A stretch of 43,228 bases of DNA from assembly GCA_035498015.1 (NCBI GenBank), contig DATKAO010000217.1, forward strand, positions 1 to 43,228, written 5' to 3'. A model generated the notes under the pieces. It did not search any database. It was given only the letters and a program-made list of their open reading frames with translations, and was not told the origin of the DNA. The position numbers were made by a program, and so were the translations under genes. The stretch is from Myxococcota bacterium. GTDB taxonomy: Bacteria; Myxococcota_A; UBA9160; SZUA-336. This document shows, piece after piece, positions 15,750 to 24,757 of the stretch. How positions within the stretch are numbered: the first letter of the stretch is position 1; every line of letters begins with the position of its first letter.

Positions 15750-18215
15750 TTACTCGCTGCGGGACTCCACGCGCAGGTGCACTTCGCGCTGCGGAAACGG
15801 GATCTCGATGCCCGCCCCGCGCAGCGCCTCGAGCAGCGCCACCAGGAGCTCGCTGCGCACCCGCGAGCCGATCTCCACGCGGCACCAGATCTGGAGCTGG
15901 AACACGAGCCCGCCTCCGTCCGCGAAGCGCGTGAACAGCGCCACCGGCTCGGGCAGTGACAGCACCTCGGAGCGGCCGCGGGAGGTCTCGAGCAGGATCG
16001 CAATCACCTTGTTGGCGTCGGAGCCGGCGCCCACGGTGAGCTCGAGGTCGAAGCGCCGCGTGCGGTCCGAGAAAGTCCAGTTCACCAGTCTCTCGGAGAT
16101 CAGCGTGGCGTTGGGCACGATCACGTCGGCGCCTTCGCCGGTGCGCACCGTGCTGGAGCGGATGCCGATACGCTTCACCTCGCCCGAGATCGGCCCGATG
16201 TCGATCTGGTCGCCGGTCTGCACGGGTCTCTCGAACAGCAGGATCAGACCCGACACGAAGTTGTTGACCACGTTCTGCAGGCCGAAGCCGATACCCACGC
16301 CCAGCGCGCCGGCGATCAGGCCGAACTTCGACAGGTCGATGCCCGCCGCCCCGATCGCGATCACGAAGCCGCCCGCCAGGATCGTGTAGTGGACGCCGGT
16401 CGAGATGGCCGCCGGCACGCCGCGCGGCAGTGACACGTGCGGCAGCACGTCCTCGTCGAGGAAGAAGCGCAGGAAGCGCGAGATCTGCGCCGAGAGCCAG
16501 ATCGCGAGGAAGAACGCCACCACGTTGCCGAGGCTGACCGACACCGTGCCGACCTCGAGCCGCGCCTGGAACATGACGACCAGCGCGCTGCGCACGCTGG
16601 GCTCGAGCCCCATCGCGCGCAGCGAGGTGCCGACCCACAACAAGAGCCCGACCCAGCGCTGCAGGCCGTTGATTCGGTGGCGCATCAGCTCGCCGTGATC
16701 GCGCACCGACTGCAGCTTGCGCGCAAAGTCACTGCGCAGCGCGGCCGTCACCACGCCGGTCGCGAAGCGCACCAGCGCGTAGATCGCGATGCCGGCGTAG
16801 ATGGTCACGAGCACGCCGCGCAAGAGCACGCGCGAGAGCTGGATCTGGCCGAACAGGTTGGCGGCGGCCGCCCCGAGACACACGGCCAGGGCCACGCGAG
16901 ACACCGGCACGGCCACCGGGCCGAACAGCCCGACCCCGCGCAGCCGGTCCGCGTGGTCCTTGCGCAGCACCCAGGCGAGCAGCCAGATCGTGCCGATCGT
17001 CTCCGGCAGCATGAGGAAGCGCTCGACGGTGGGCGAGGCCGAGAGCAGCCCGCGGATCGAGCCCAGGAAGAACAGCGTGGCCAGCCCGATCAGCCCCGCG
17101 CGCAGGCCGCCGACCAGCTCGGGCGGAAGCAGGCGCAGCACGGGGATCAGCAGGGTGAGCGCCTCGACCTCGGACAGCACCCCGGGCGAGCGCGGCATGA
17201 GCCAGAAGGTCGAGCTGATCGCCACCACCAGCGCGGCCGAGATCGGGCGCTCGAAGATGCGCGTGGGCATTTGCAGGGCCGGGTCCGCGGCCGCGGGCGA
17301 GCGGGTGACTCGCCGGCGCGCCAGCAACAGCAGCGTGAGTGCCACCGCGAAGATCGTGAGCTCGACCTGCACGCGCGCGACCGAGAGCGTGAGGAACTCG
17401 CGCAACAGGTCGAGCTTGCGCTCGACCGCGGCGCGCACTCTCTCGGGTACGAACGCGGGGTCGCCGGACGGCGCCCACGCCTCGGAGCTCCACAGTGGCG
17501 GCGCGTCGCGCTCGAACAGGTGCTTGCTCTGGTCGCCGCGCTGCCGCGCGATGCGGTCGACCATCGAGCTCACCACGAGCTCTTCGCTCGCGACCTCGTC
17601 CTGCAGCGTGAGCGCCTGGCTGCGCTGGTCCTTCAGCCGGCGCTCCGCGCCGCTCACCATGGAGAGTGTGTCGGAGATGCGCTCGCGCGTGGCCGGCGGC
17701 AGCCCCGCGGCCTCGGGCGCGTCGCGCGTGCGCTCCCACAGCTCGCGCTCGCCCTGCAGCACGCGCAGGTCGGCCTCGATCTGCTGCGCGATGCGGGTCA
17801 GTCCCAGGCGCCAGGTCCGCAGCCGGTCGAGGCGCGAGCGCCACTCGTTGTCGAGGTCGTTCAGCGCGTCGAGCGTGGGCGAGGCTTCGAGCAGCGCGTC
17901 GGCGCGCGCCGTGCGCTCGCGCAGCCGCGCCGAGGTCTCGGGCAGCCGCTCCGCGATCTCCTGCTGCAGCGGGCCCTCGGTGTTCTGGTCGTGGATGCGC
18001 CGCACCAGGTTCTTGGCGTCCTCGGCGCGACTCACGATCTCGGGCGCGGGAATCACCTCGGCCGGCGGGGCGGGGGCGGCGGCTTCGCCCGGCAGCGGCG
18101 CGGGCGAGGGCGGGGGCGGGACCACGTCGGCCCGCGCGGACAGCGCGGCTCCGCCGAGCCAGGTGGTGAGCCAGGCGGCGGCGGCGAATCGGGTCAGCGC
18201 CCGCGCGATCGACAC
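15750..18215 (-). CDS. Large MscS-family mechanosensitive channel with periplasmic N-terminal domain
   Basis: An 821-residue member of the MscS superfamily, built like the large MscK/MscM/DUF3772 channels. It has a GTG start at 18215, a signal peptide (about 1-29), a Pro-rich linker, a periplasmic alpha-helical coiled-coil region (about 55-260), about eight to ten further TM helices, and the C-terminal MscS core. The core is recognised by the Gly/Ala-rich pore helix FGLIAGALGVGIGFGLQNVV, then LLFERPVQTGDQIDIG and a beta plus alpha/beta cytoplasmic vestibule ending EVHLRVESRSE. It releases solutes on hypo-osmotic shock. It lies 16 bp after the MFS gene on the same strand, so the two may be co-transcribed. 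Confidence 0.93.
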   Translation of the reverse strand: MSIARALTRFAAAAWLTTWLGGAALSARADVVPPPPSPAPLPGEAAAPAPPAEVIPAPEIVSRAEDAKNLVRRIHDQNTEGPLQQEIAERLPETSARLRERTARADALLEASPTLDALNDLDNEWRSRLDRLRTWRLGLTRIAQQIEADLRVLQGERELWERTRDAPEAAGLPPATRERISDTLSMVSGAERRLKDQRSQALTLQDEVASEELVVSSMVDRIARQRGDQSKHLFERDAPPLWSSEAWAPSGDPAFVPERVRAAVERKLDLLREFLTLSVARVQVELTIFAVALTLLLLARRRVTRSPAAADPALQMPTRIFERPISAALVVAISSTFWLMPRSPGVLSEVEALTLLIPVLRLLPPELVGGLRAGLIGLATLFFLGSIRGLLSASPTVERFLMLPETIGTIWLLAWVLRKDHADRLRGVGLFGPVAVPVSRVALAVCLGAAAANLFGQIQLSRVLLRGVLVTIYAGIAIYALVRFATGVVTAALRSDFARKLQSVRDHGELMRHRINGLQRWVGLLLWVGTSLRAMGLEPSVRSALVVMFQARLEVGTVSVSLGNVVAFFLAIWLSAQISRFLRFFLDEDVLPHVSLPRGVPAAISTGVHYTILAGGFVIAIGAAGIDLSKFGLIAGALGVGIGFGLQNVVNNFVSGLILLFERPVQTGDQIDIGPISGEVKRIGIRSSTVRTGEGADVIVPNATLISERLVNWTFSDRTRRFDLELTVGAGSDANKVIAILLETSRGRSEVLSLPEPVALFTRFADGGGLVFQLQIWCRVEIGSRVRSELLVALLEALRGAGIEIPFPQREVHLRVESRSE

Positions 18216-18231
18216 ACCCCGGAGTCTAACG

Positions 18232-19548
18232 TCAGGGCCGCGCCGTGCGCGGCTCGCGCAGCCGCAGGAGCACCACCGCGGCGGCCGCCAGCTTGAAGGC
18301 GATCGCGCAGGCGAACACCGCCTCGAACGAGAGCGCGGTCGCGATGACTCCTCCGGCCAGCGGCGCGATCACGCCCATGGCTTCGGTCGTGGAGTTGGCC
18401 GCGCCGATGCGCAGCGGCAGGTCTTCGCGCCGGCCGAACTCGAGCACCAGGTTCTGCTGGCCCATCACGAAGCCGCCCGAGCCCGTGCCCACGGCCACCA
18501 TCGCGCCCATGAGACCCGCGTAGCTCGAGGTGCCGAAGAGCGCGAGCGTGCCCAGGATCCAGAGCCCGAGCGCGCCCAGGAACACGGCGCGGAAGCCCAT
18601 GCGGTCGGCGACCGTGCCCCAGAACAGGTTGAGCACGGTCGAGGAGAGCAGGAACGCGGCCGTGAGCTCGCCGAGCTCGGTGCCGCCGATGTGCAGCCGG
18701 TGACCCGCCGACAGCACGTAGTAGGGCATGGCGACGCGTCCCAGGCTGCCGAGCACGCAGGCCAGGAGATACGCGCCGAAGTTCGGGTCGGCGCGCAAGA
18801 GCTCCGGCAGGTCGCGCAGGCGCGCGATCACGCCGGTGCGCTCGCGCACCGCGGGTGACTCGGGCTCGCGGATGAACATCATCATCAACAGCCCGAGCTC
18901 GGTCAGCCCGAAGGCCACCAGGAAGGTCGTGGCGTAGCCGTTCCCGAGCACGTTGTTCTGCACGAAGTAGGCGCCCGCGAGATACCCGACGGCCGAGGAC
19001 GTGATCCCCGCCAGCGCGTTGCGCAGACCCGAGAGCCGGCCGCGCACGTCGACCGGGATCACCTTGGCCATCAGGAAGTTGAAGGTGACGCCCTGCACGC
19101 CCATGAAGAAGCCGAACAGGCCCAGGAAGATGCACACCGCGATCAGGTTCTGGCCCGAGCCGAGGAAGAAGCCCGCGAGCGCCATGCCCAGCACCTGCGC
19201 GCGCACCAGGTTGCCCACGCGCAGGGCCATGGGCAGCACCTTGCGGCGGTGCTCGATGACGGTGGCGGAGAACAGCGGCGAGAGACACTGGCCGAGTGAC
19301 TGCGCGGAGCGCGCGACGCCCACCCACACCGCCGACCCGCCCGAGATGGCGTAGATGTAGTCGGGAATGAAGGTCGGCGCAGTCACCAGGCGGAAGCCGG
19401 TCTGGCCGAACAGCCCGTGGCACAGGTGCGCCAGATAGTTGCGGCGCAGGTTGCGCCGCACCTCGGCCTCGAAGGCGGCCTCGAGCGAGGCTGCGGCCGG
19501 CGGCGCCTCGTCGGAAACTGCAGGGACCGCCTCGCTCGCCTCCACCAT
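18232..19548 (-). CDS. Major facilitator superfamily transporter
   Basis: A 438-residue MFS protein with about 12 predicted TM helices in two halves separated by a cytosolic loop (FIREPESPAVRERTG to LPELLRADP). A 45-residue Ala/Glu-rich cytosolic N-terminus precedes the first helix. Loop 2-3 has a basic stretch, IEHRRKVLP, in place of the canonical GxxxDRxGRR, and the second half has VADRMGFR, which matches the motif. The substrate is unknown; efflux or uptake of the alcohol or aldehyde handled by the adjacent zinc dehydrogenase is a guess. It lies 21 bp after that dehydrogenase and 16 bp before the MscS-like gene. Confidence 0.9.
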   Translation of the reverse strand: MVEASEAVPAVSDEAPPAAASLEAAFEAEVRRNLRRNYLAHLCHGLFGQTGFRLVTAPTFIPDYIYAISGGSAVWVGVARSAQSLGQCLSPLFSATVIEHRRKVLPMALRVGNLVRAQVLGMALAGFFLGSGQNLIAVCIFLGLFGFFMGVQGVTFNFLMAKVIPVDVRGRLSGLRNALAGITSSAVGYLAGAYFVQNNVLGNGYATTFLVAFGLTELGLLMMMFIREPESPAVRERTGVIARLRDLPELLRADPNFGAYLLACVLGSLGRVAMPYYVLSAGHRLHIGGTELGELTAAFLLSSTVLNLFWGTVADRMGFRAVFLGALGLWILGTLALFGTSSYAGLMGAMVAVGTGSGGFVMGQQNLVLEFGRREDLPLRIGAANSTTEAMGVIAPLAGGVIATALSFEAVFACAIAFKLAAAAVVLLRLREPRTARP

Positions 19549-19569
19549 CGGGAGGCGCAGCTTAGCAGG

Positions 19570-20592
19570 TCAGTCGCGCCGCGCGACGAGCTTGATGGCC
19601 GGCTCCGGCCAGGCCTCGCGCACGTCGCTCCAGCCGACCACGCGCGTGGTGACCTCCTGCGGGCGCAGCCGCCCGGATTCGATCGCCGCCACCACCTCCG
19701 GCAGCAGCGCCGCGGCGTGACAGCGGCCGATCGCGCAGCGGATGCCCAGCGTGTACATGCGCCCGAGCGGCAGCGGCACCGGCGGCCCCGGGTAGAACGA
19801 GACGGACTGGTAGGTGCCTTCGGGCTCGGTCGCGCGCAGCGCGTACGCGAGGCCCGGCTGCGTGAGTCCCGCGTCGACCACGATCGGGAAACGCCCCGGC
19901 TTGTCGGCGAAGTCGGTCTCGATCGGCCGCGCGCCGAGCTTGGCCGCGAGCTCGAGTGACTCGCGCTCGGCGCAAGCGAAGTGCACCGCGCCCGCGCCCA
20001 GCACGAGCGCCGCCTGCGCCGCGTAGAGCGGGATGCTCGGAGTGCCGTGACTCACCACGAGCACCTCGGCGCCGGGGCGCGCGCGCAGGTGCGGAGCCAC
20101 GGCGCGCCAGCCGTCCGGCACGTTGTCGGCCACGCTGGCCAGCGCCACCGGGTCGATGTGCGGCGAGATCGGACACAGCATGGCTTCGGCGAACGGCACG
20201 CGGACCAGGTCCGAGAGCACGCCGCCGTACTCCACGCCCGAGAGCGGCTGCATGCCGTAGTCCGACAGGACGGGCATGCGCTCGCACAGCGCGCTCTGGC
20301 CGGCGCGGCAGCGGCCGCAGCGCCCGCAGCTCACCTGGAAGGAGAGGACGGCACGCTGCCCGAGCGAGAGCCCCCGCACCGCGTCGCCCAGTGCCACGAT
20401 CTCGGCCACGCACTCGTGGCCCAGCGCGAACGGCTCGCGGATCGGGAACGTGCCCGAGACCAGGAAGCGGTCGATGTCGCAGCGCGCGACGGCGAGCGGT
20501 CGCACCAGCGCCTCGCAGTCGGCCTGGAGCCGGGGCTCCGGAACGTCACGCCACTCGAGAACGCCGGCCGCAAGGCAGGTGAGCTGTCGCAT
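19570..20592 (-). CDS. Zinc-dependent medium-chain alcohol dehydrogenase
   Basis: A 340-residue MDR-family dehydrogenase (alcohol, threonine or sorbitol dehydrogenase-like). The catalytic zinc ligands are Cys38 (ARCD) and His59-Glu60 (LGHE); the structural zinc site is Cys89, Cys92, Cys95 and Cys103 (CGRCGRCRAGQSALC). The Rossmann glycine motif is degenerate: VVSHGTPSIPLYAAQ replaces GxGxxG, which is unusual and may affect cofactor choice. Early Cys use and the short nucleotide domain resemble theronine dehydrogenase-like members of mixed function. The start is ATG 20592. The LysR gene lies 39 bp upstream on the same strand and is a possible regulator. Confidence 0.88.
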   Translation of the reverse strand: MRQLTCLAAGVLEWRDVPEPRLQADCEALVRPLAVARCDIDRFLVSGTFPIREPFALGHECVAEIVALGDAVRGLSLGQRAVLSFQVSCGRCGRCRAGQSALCERMPVLSDYGMQPLSGVEYGGVLSDLVRVPFAEAMLCPISPHIDPVALASVADNVPDGWRAVAPHLRARPGAEVLVVSHGTPSIPLYAAQAALVLGAGAVHFACAERESLELAAKLGARPIETDFADKPGRFPIVVDAGLTQPGLAYALRATEPEGTYQSVSFYPGPPVPLPLGRMYTLGIRCAIGRCHAAALLPEVVAAIESGRLRPQEVTTRVVGWSDVREAWPEPAIKLVARRD

Positions 20593-20631
20593 GCCCCGAC
20601 CCTGGCACTCACTCCAAGTCCCCGCAAACGC

Positions 20632-21534
20632 TCATTGCGGAAAGGCGGTTGCGTCTGCTGCAAGCCGGTCGAAGAGCCAGCGCCGGAAGGCGCCGATGCG
20701 CGGGTCGTGAAGGTCGCCGGGCCGGCACACGAAGTGATAGGTCTCGTCGGAGAGCAGCGAGATCGCGAACGGGCGCACGAGCTTGCCCTCGGCGATGCGC
20801 CGGCCGCACAGGATCGGCGTGGAGAGCGCCACGCCCTGACTCGACTCGGCCGCCGCGAGCGCGAGCGCCACGTGGTCGTAAGTCACGTTGCGCCGCGGCT
20901 CGAGCTCGGGCACGCCCGCCGCGCGCAGCCAGGCGCGCCATGCGCCGGGCGTCTGCTGGCTGTGGATCAGCGTGTGCCGCGCCAGGTCGGCGGGCTCGCG
21001 CAGACCGGGCTCGCCGGCCGCGAGCGCGGGGCTCGCGACCGGGAAGAAGCGCAATTCGACCAGCGGCTCGCTGTGCAGGCCGTGCCAGGGGCCGCGGCCG
21101 AAGCGGATCGCCACGTCGACCGGCTCGCGCGCGAAGTCGGCGTAGCGCAGCGTGGCCTCGATCTCGACGCGCGTGCCGGGGCTGGCGCGCTCGAAGTCGG
21201 CGAGGTTCGGCACCAGCCAGCTCTCGCTGAATGACTGCAGCGTCGAGACGCGCAGCGGCCGCGCCTCGGGCGCGAGCGCGTCCTGGGCCGCGAACAGCTG
21301 CTCGAGCACCGCATCGACCACGGCCAGATAGCGCTGGCCCTCGTCGGTGAGCTCGAGGCCGGGGTTCAGCCGGCGGAACAGCTTCACCCCCAGGTGCGCC
21401 TCCAGGCCCTGGATCTGACGCGAAAGCGCCGAGGGCGAGAGGTGCAGCTCGGCGGCGGCGCGCTTGAAGGACAGCCCGTGGGCAGAGCGCGAAAAAGCGC
21501 GGAGCGACGCGGTCGGGGGGAGGTCCCGCGGCAT
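20632..21534 (-). CDS. LysR-family transcriptional regulator (GcvA-like)
   Basis: A 300-residue LTTR. The winged HTH is at about 8-66 (LRAFSRSAHGLSFKRAAAEL, then SPSALSRQIQGLEAHLG and LFRR). The effector domain has the LRVSTLQSFSESWLVPNL and AIRFGRG segments typical of the GcvA/AmpR-like group. Unlike most LysR genes it is not divergent from its likely target: it lies in a same-strand run, 9 bp after the kinase gene and 39 bp before the zinc dehydrogenase, so it is probably made as part of a longer transcript. Its co-inducer is unknown. Confidence 0.92.
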   Translation of the reverse strand: MPRDLPPTASLRAFSRSAHGLSFKRAAAELHLSPSALSRQIQGLEAHLGVKLFRRLNPGLELTDEGQRYLAVVDAVLEQLFAAQDALAPEARPLRVSTLQSFSESWLVPNLADFERASPGTRVEIEATLRYADFAREPVDVAIRFGRGPWHGLHSEPLVELRFFPVASPALAAGEPGLREPADLARHTLIHSQQTPGAWRAWLRAAGVPELEPRRNVTYDHVALALAAAESSQGVALSTPILCGRRIAEGKLVRPFAISLLSDETYHFVCRPGDLHDPRIGAFRRWLFDRLAADATAFPQ

Positions 21535-21543
21535 GCCATGATG

Positions 21544-22536
21544 TTACTCGCCTGCGACGAGAGCGGCACCCAATTCGAGCGCGCGCTCGGCCCGCGCCGT
21601 GGTTCCGAGCACGAGCAGGCGCGCGGCGCCGATCGCCCGGCGCAGGACCTCCACGCCGGCATAGCGCCGGGCCCGCGCCAGGACCGCCCGCTCGGGCGCG
21701 TAGCCGTCGACCAGGGCCTTCTCGCAGGCTTCACACAGATCTGTGTCGCGGGCCCGGACCCGCTGCACGTGCACGTGGGCGAAGGCCGTGCCCAGGTCGA
21801 AGGCCGGGTCGCCCACGTGGGCGATCTCGGCGTCGAGCAGCCGGGGGCGGCCGTTCTGGACCAGCACGTTGCCGGCCTGCACGTCGCCGTGACAGAGTGA
21901 CTCGCGCGAGTCGTAGTATCTCGTGCGCAGCTCGGCGATGCGCTCGCGCACGCCGGGCCGGGCCAGCGCGGCGTCGGCCAGCACGCGCAGGCGCGGCTCG
22001 ATCGGGAAGTCGTTGGGCGCGAAGGGCAGGGCGAACACGTGTTCGCCGTGGAGCCGCCGCATCTCGTCGTTCTGGAAGCGCGGCGCGAGCAGCGGCGCCT
22101 CGGCCGCGGTGGTGCGGTGCACGGCGCCGAGAAACTCGCCCAGCGCGAACAGCGTGTCGGGCGAGGCGCGGCCCGAATCGAACAGCGCGTCGAGTCTCTC
22201 GGCGGGACTCACGTCTTCCATGACCAGCGCGCGGTCCTCTTCCACGAAGCGGAGCACGCGCGGCAGGAGCCGCGCCTGGCCGGGCACCAGCCGCCGCAGC
22301 ACCTCGCCGTAGCGCGCCTCGTACACGATGCGCTGCGTGTCGACCCGGTACTGCGGGAAGCGCTCGAGCGCGGGCCGGGCCTGCTTCACCACCACGCGCG
22401 TGCCGTCGGCCGCGGTGACTCGCCGGACCCAATTGATGTTGCCGTCGCCCGCGGCTGCCACGCGCGCGCCCGCGGCGCGCAGCACGCCCAGGGCCTCGAG
22501 CCACGCGGGCAGGCCCGCGTCGGTGAGCGGGGTCAA
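21544..22536 (-). CDS. APH/MtnK-like phosphotransferase, TTG start
   Basis: A 330-residue kinase of the aminoglycoside phosphotransferase/choline kinase fold. The N-lobe segment GDGNINWV (30-37) and VVVKQARP (Lys51) strongly resemble methylthioribose kinase. The catalytic loop is CHGDVQAGNV (His216, Asp218, Asn223) and the metal motif LLDAEIAHVGDPAFDL (Asp235). The substrate is probably a sugar or small hydroxyl compound; MtnK activity is possible, but no other methionine-salvage gene is present. The start TTG 22536 overlaps the SDR stop (TTGA); a GTG 17 codons later is the alternative, but it would leave little before the GDGN loop. Confidence 0.85.
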   Translation of the reverse strand: MTPLTDAGLPAWLEALGVLRAAGARVAAAGDGNINWVRRVTAADGTRVVVKQARPALERFPQYRVDTQRIVYEARYGEVLRRLVPGQARLLPRVLRFVEEDRALVMEDVSPAERLDALFDSGRASPDTLFALGEFLGAVHRTTAAEAPLLAPRFQNDEMRRLHGEHVFALPFAPNDFPIEPRLRVLADAALARPGVRERIAELRTRYYDSRESLCHGDVQAGNVLVQNGRPRLLDAEIAHVGDPAFDLGTAFAHVHVQRVRARDTDLCEACEKALVDGYAPERAVLARARRYAGVEVLRRAIGAARLLVLGTTARAERALELGAALVAGE

Positions 22537-23309
22537 ATCGTGGTCACGCTCCCGCCGTCGACGGGAATCACCGCGCCGGTCACGTACGAGCCCGCGCGCG
22601 AGGCCAGGTAGATCGCCGCGCCGGCCATGTCTTCCGGCTCGCCGATGCGGCCGCGCGGGTTCTGCTTCTTGATCATCTCGCCAAAGCGGTCGAGCGTGGC
22701 CTTCATCATCTGGCTCTCGAACGGTCCCGGCGCGATCGCGTTCACCGTGATGTGCTGCGGCGCCAGCTTGCGCGCCAGCACGCGGGTCATGTGGTGCAGC
22801 GCCGCCTTCGCGGCCGAATACGCGTAGGTCTCCAGGATGGGCACGTGCAGGCCGTCGATCGAGCCGATGTTGATCACGCGCGCCGGATCGGAGTGAGTAC
22901 CTGCCTTGCGCAGGAGCGGCAACAGGTCGCGAGTCAGGAAGAAGATCGACTTCAGGTTCAGGTCCATGACCTTGTCCCAGCCCGATTCGGGAAACACGTC
23001 GAGCTCCGCGCCCCAGTTCGCGCCGGCGTTGTTCACCAGGACGTGCAGCGCGCTCTCGCGCGCCGAGAGCTCGCGCACGATCTGCGCAATGCCTTCCGTT
23101 GTGGCGAGGTCGACCGCGAACGCCTTGCACTCGCCGAGCTTTCCGAGCTCGCGCTCGGCCTCCTCACATGCGTCCTTCTTGCGCGAGCACACGTAGGTGC
23201 GCGCGCCGTTCTCGACGAAGCCGCGCGCGATCATCCGGCCGATTCCGCGCGTGCCGCCCGTCACGAGGGCGACCTTGCCTTTCACCGAAAACAGCTCGTC
23301 GAGCTTCAT
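22533..23309 (-). CDS. Short-chain dehydrogenase/reductase (3-oxoacyl reductase-like)
   Basis: A 258-residue classical SDR with TGGTRGIG (17-24), NNAG (93-96) and a catalytic Ser150, Tyr164, Lys168 (YAYSAAK). An Arg in CSRKK after the second strand favours NADP. The C-terminal IGEPEDMAGAAIYLAS and TGAVIPVDGG are typical of FabG-like or gluconate-dehydrogenase-like SDRs. The start is ATG 23309 with GGGAGA upstream. Its stop overlaps the TTG start of the kinase, so the pair is coupled. It is divergent from the enoyl-CoA hydratase operon, 84 bp away. Confidence 0.93.
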   Translation of the reverse strand: MKLDELFSVKGKVALVTGGTRGIGRMIARGFVENGARTYVCSRKKDACEEAERELGKLGECKAFAVDLATTEGIAQIVRELSARESALHVLVNNAGANWGAELDVFPESGWDKVMDLNLKSIFFLTRDLLPLLRKAGTHSDPARVINIGSIDGLHVPILETYAYSAAKAALHHMTRVLARKLAPQHITVNAIAPGPFESQMMKATLDRFGEMIKKQNPRGRIGEPEDMAGAAIYLASRAGSYVTGAVIPVDGGSVTTI

Positions 23310-23393
23310 TCGCGTCTCCCTGGGGCCCGGCATCCTACCCGAACGCGGATGTAGAATGCCCTTCAAATCCGCTGCGAAAACCTGGAGGAAGGG
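23310..23393. promoter_or_regulatory. Shared divergent promoter region
   Basis: The 84 bp between the divergent SDR and enoyl-CoA hydratase genes are locally AT-richer. A TAGAAT hexamer at 23352-23357 could be the -10 of the rightward promoter (leader about 30 nt), but no good -35 is seen at 16-18 bp. A strong GGAGGAAGGG ribosome binding site precedes the hydratase ATG. The TetR of this operon may bind here; no clear palindrome was found. Confidence 0.35.
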
Positions 23394-24173
23394 ATGCCGG
23401 AATTCTGCAAGACCGAGCGCGACGGACACATCTTCATCGTCACGATGAACCGGCCCGACGTGATGAACGCGCTCCACCCGCCGGCGAACCGCGAGCTGGC
23501 GGCGGCGTGGGACGAGTTCGAGCACGACCCGAAGCTCTGGATCGGCATCATGACCGGCGCCGGCGACCGCGCGTTCTCGGCGGGTAACGACCTGAAGTAC
23601 CAGGCGGGCGGCGGAGACATGGGGCACCAGCCGCGCACGGGCTTCGGCGGACTCACTGCGCGCTACACGCTGAACAAGCCGATCATCGCGGCGGTGAACG
23701 GCGTGGCGATGGGCGGCGGCTTCGAGATCGCGCTGGCGTGCGACCTGATCATCGCGTCGGACAAGGCGGTGTTCGCGCTGCCCGAGCCGCGCGTGGGTCT
23801 GGCGGCGCTGGCGGGCGGCTTGCAGCGGCTGCCGCGCATGGTGCCGCTGAAGCAGGCCATGGGCATGATTCTCACCGGCCGGCGCGTGAGCGCGCAGGAA
23901 GGCAAGGAGCTCGGCTTCGTGACCGACGTCTCGCCGCACGACGAGCTCATGAAGCGCGCGCGCGCCTGGGCGGACCAGATCCTGGAGTGCTCGCCGCTGT
24001 CGGTGCGCGCCAGCAAGGAGACGGTCATGCAGAGCCTCGACATCGCGGACCTCCGACACGCGATGGACAACTCGCAGTACGAGGCGATCCACGAGATGAC
24101 CTACAGCGACGACTTCGTCGAGGGGCCGAAGGCGTTCGCGGAGAAGAGGAAGCCCAATTGGAAAGGCAAGTGA
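23394..24173 (+). CDS. Enoyl-CoA hydratase/isomerase (crotonase; CaiD-like)
   Basis: A 259-residue crotonase-fold enzyme. Oxyanion-hole segments are AFSAGNDLK and NGVAMGGGFEIALACD; the two acidic positions of hydratases are present, in GGGFE and in FALPEPRVGLAALAGG. The FALPE...GG..RLPR pattern and the LTGRRVSAQEG segment resemble carnitinyl-CoA dehydratase and related hydratases, but the substrate is not fixed by this. It is the first gene of a four-gene operon with overlapping start and stop codons (GTGA, ATGA, ATGA). A very good ribosome binding site precedes ATG 23394. Confidence 0.93.
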   Translation: MPEFCKTERDGHIFIVTMNRPDVMNALHPPANRELAAAWDEFEHDPKLWIGIMTGAGDRAFSAGNDLKYQAGGGDMGHQPRTGFGGLTARYTLNKPIIAAVNGVAMGGGFEIALACDLIIASDKAVFALPEPRVGLAALAGGLQRLPRMVPLKQAMGMILTGRRVSAQEGKELGFVTDVSPHDELMKRARAWADQILECSPLSVRASKETVMQSLDIADLRHAMDNSQYEAIHEMTYSDDFVEGPKAFAEKRKPNWKGK

Positions 24174-24757
24174 CTCAGAAGAGCCGGCGCGAGCGCATCG
24201 TCGCGGCGCTGTGCGAACGCATGCTCGCGCGCGGCTTCGCGGCGACCAGCCTGGCCGAAGTTGCGCGCGCGGCGCACATGACCCCGAGTCACTTGCTCTA
24301 CTACTTCAAGGACAAGGAAGAGGTGCTCAACGCCTGCTTCGAGACCGTGACCGCGCAGATCATGGAGGGCCTGGCCGGGCTGGACCGGCTGCCGCCCCCG
24401 GACCGGCTCGACGGCGTGGCCCACTACTTCTTCGGCGGGAAGCTCCTGGAGAAGAACGACCTGGGCATCACGCTCGAGTTCTTCGGCCTGGCCGTGCACG
24501 ACAAGGATCTGCACGCCACCAAGGCGCAGTTCGACCGGATCGTGAAGGGCTGGCTCGCGCACCTGTTCGCGGCCTGCGGCTGCCGCGCGGGCGCGACGCC
24601 CGAGGACGCCGCGGAGTCGGCCTACGCGATGATCGTCGGGCTCTCGACCTCGTCGTTCTTCGACGAGCGTCTCGGCTTGCCGCGCGCGCGGGCGCTCCTG
24701 CGCGAGTCACTCTACACCCTGGCGGGACGTGCGGTCCCCGGAAAGGCACTCCCATGA
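24170..24757 (+). CDS. TetR-family regulator embedded in catabolic operon
   Basis: A 195-residue TetR regulator starting at GTG 24170, overlapping the hydratase stop. The HTH is near the N-terminus (SLAEVARAAHMTPSHLLYYFKDKEEV, about residues 27-52). The C-terminal ligand domain is unrecognised. Its stop overlaps the next ATG (ATGA). Placement as the second gene of the operon suggests that the repressor is made with the enzymes it controls and responds to a pathway intermediate such as an acyl-CoA; this is inference. Confidence 0.9.
   Translation: MTQKSRRERIVAALCERMLARGFAATSLAEVARAAHMTPSHLLYYFKDKEEVLNACFETVTAQIMEGLAGLDRLPPPDRLDGVAHYFFGGKLLEKNDLGITLEFFGLAVHDKDLHATKAQFDRIVKGWLAHLFAACGCRAGATPEDAAESAYAMIVGLSTSSFFDERLGLPRARALLRESLYTLAGRAVPGKALP

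Noticed and set aside
21544-22536. Aminoglycoside resistance gene
   Set aside because: The APH fold is shared by many small-molecule kinases; the GDGN/VVVKQ segments look MtnK-like and the gene is coupled to an SDR, so a resistance role is not supported.
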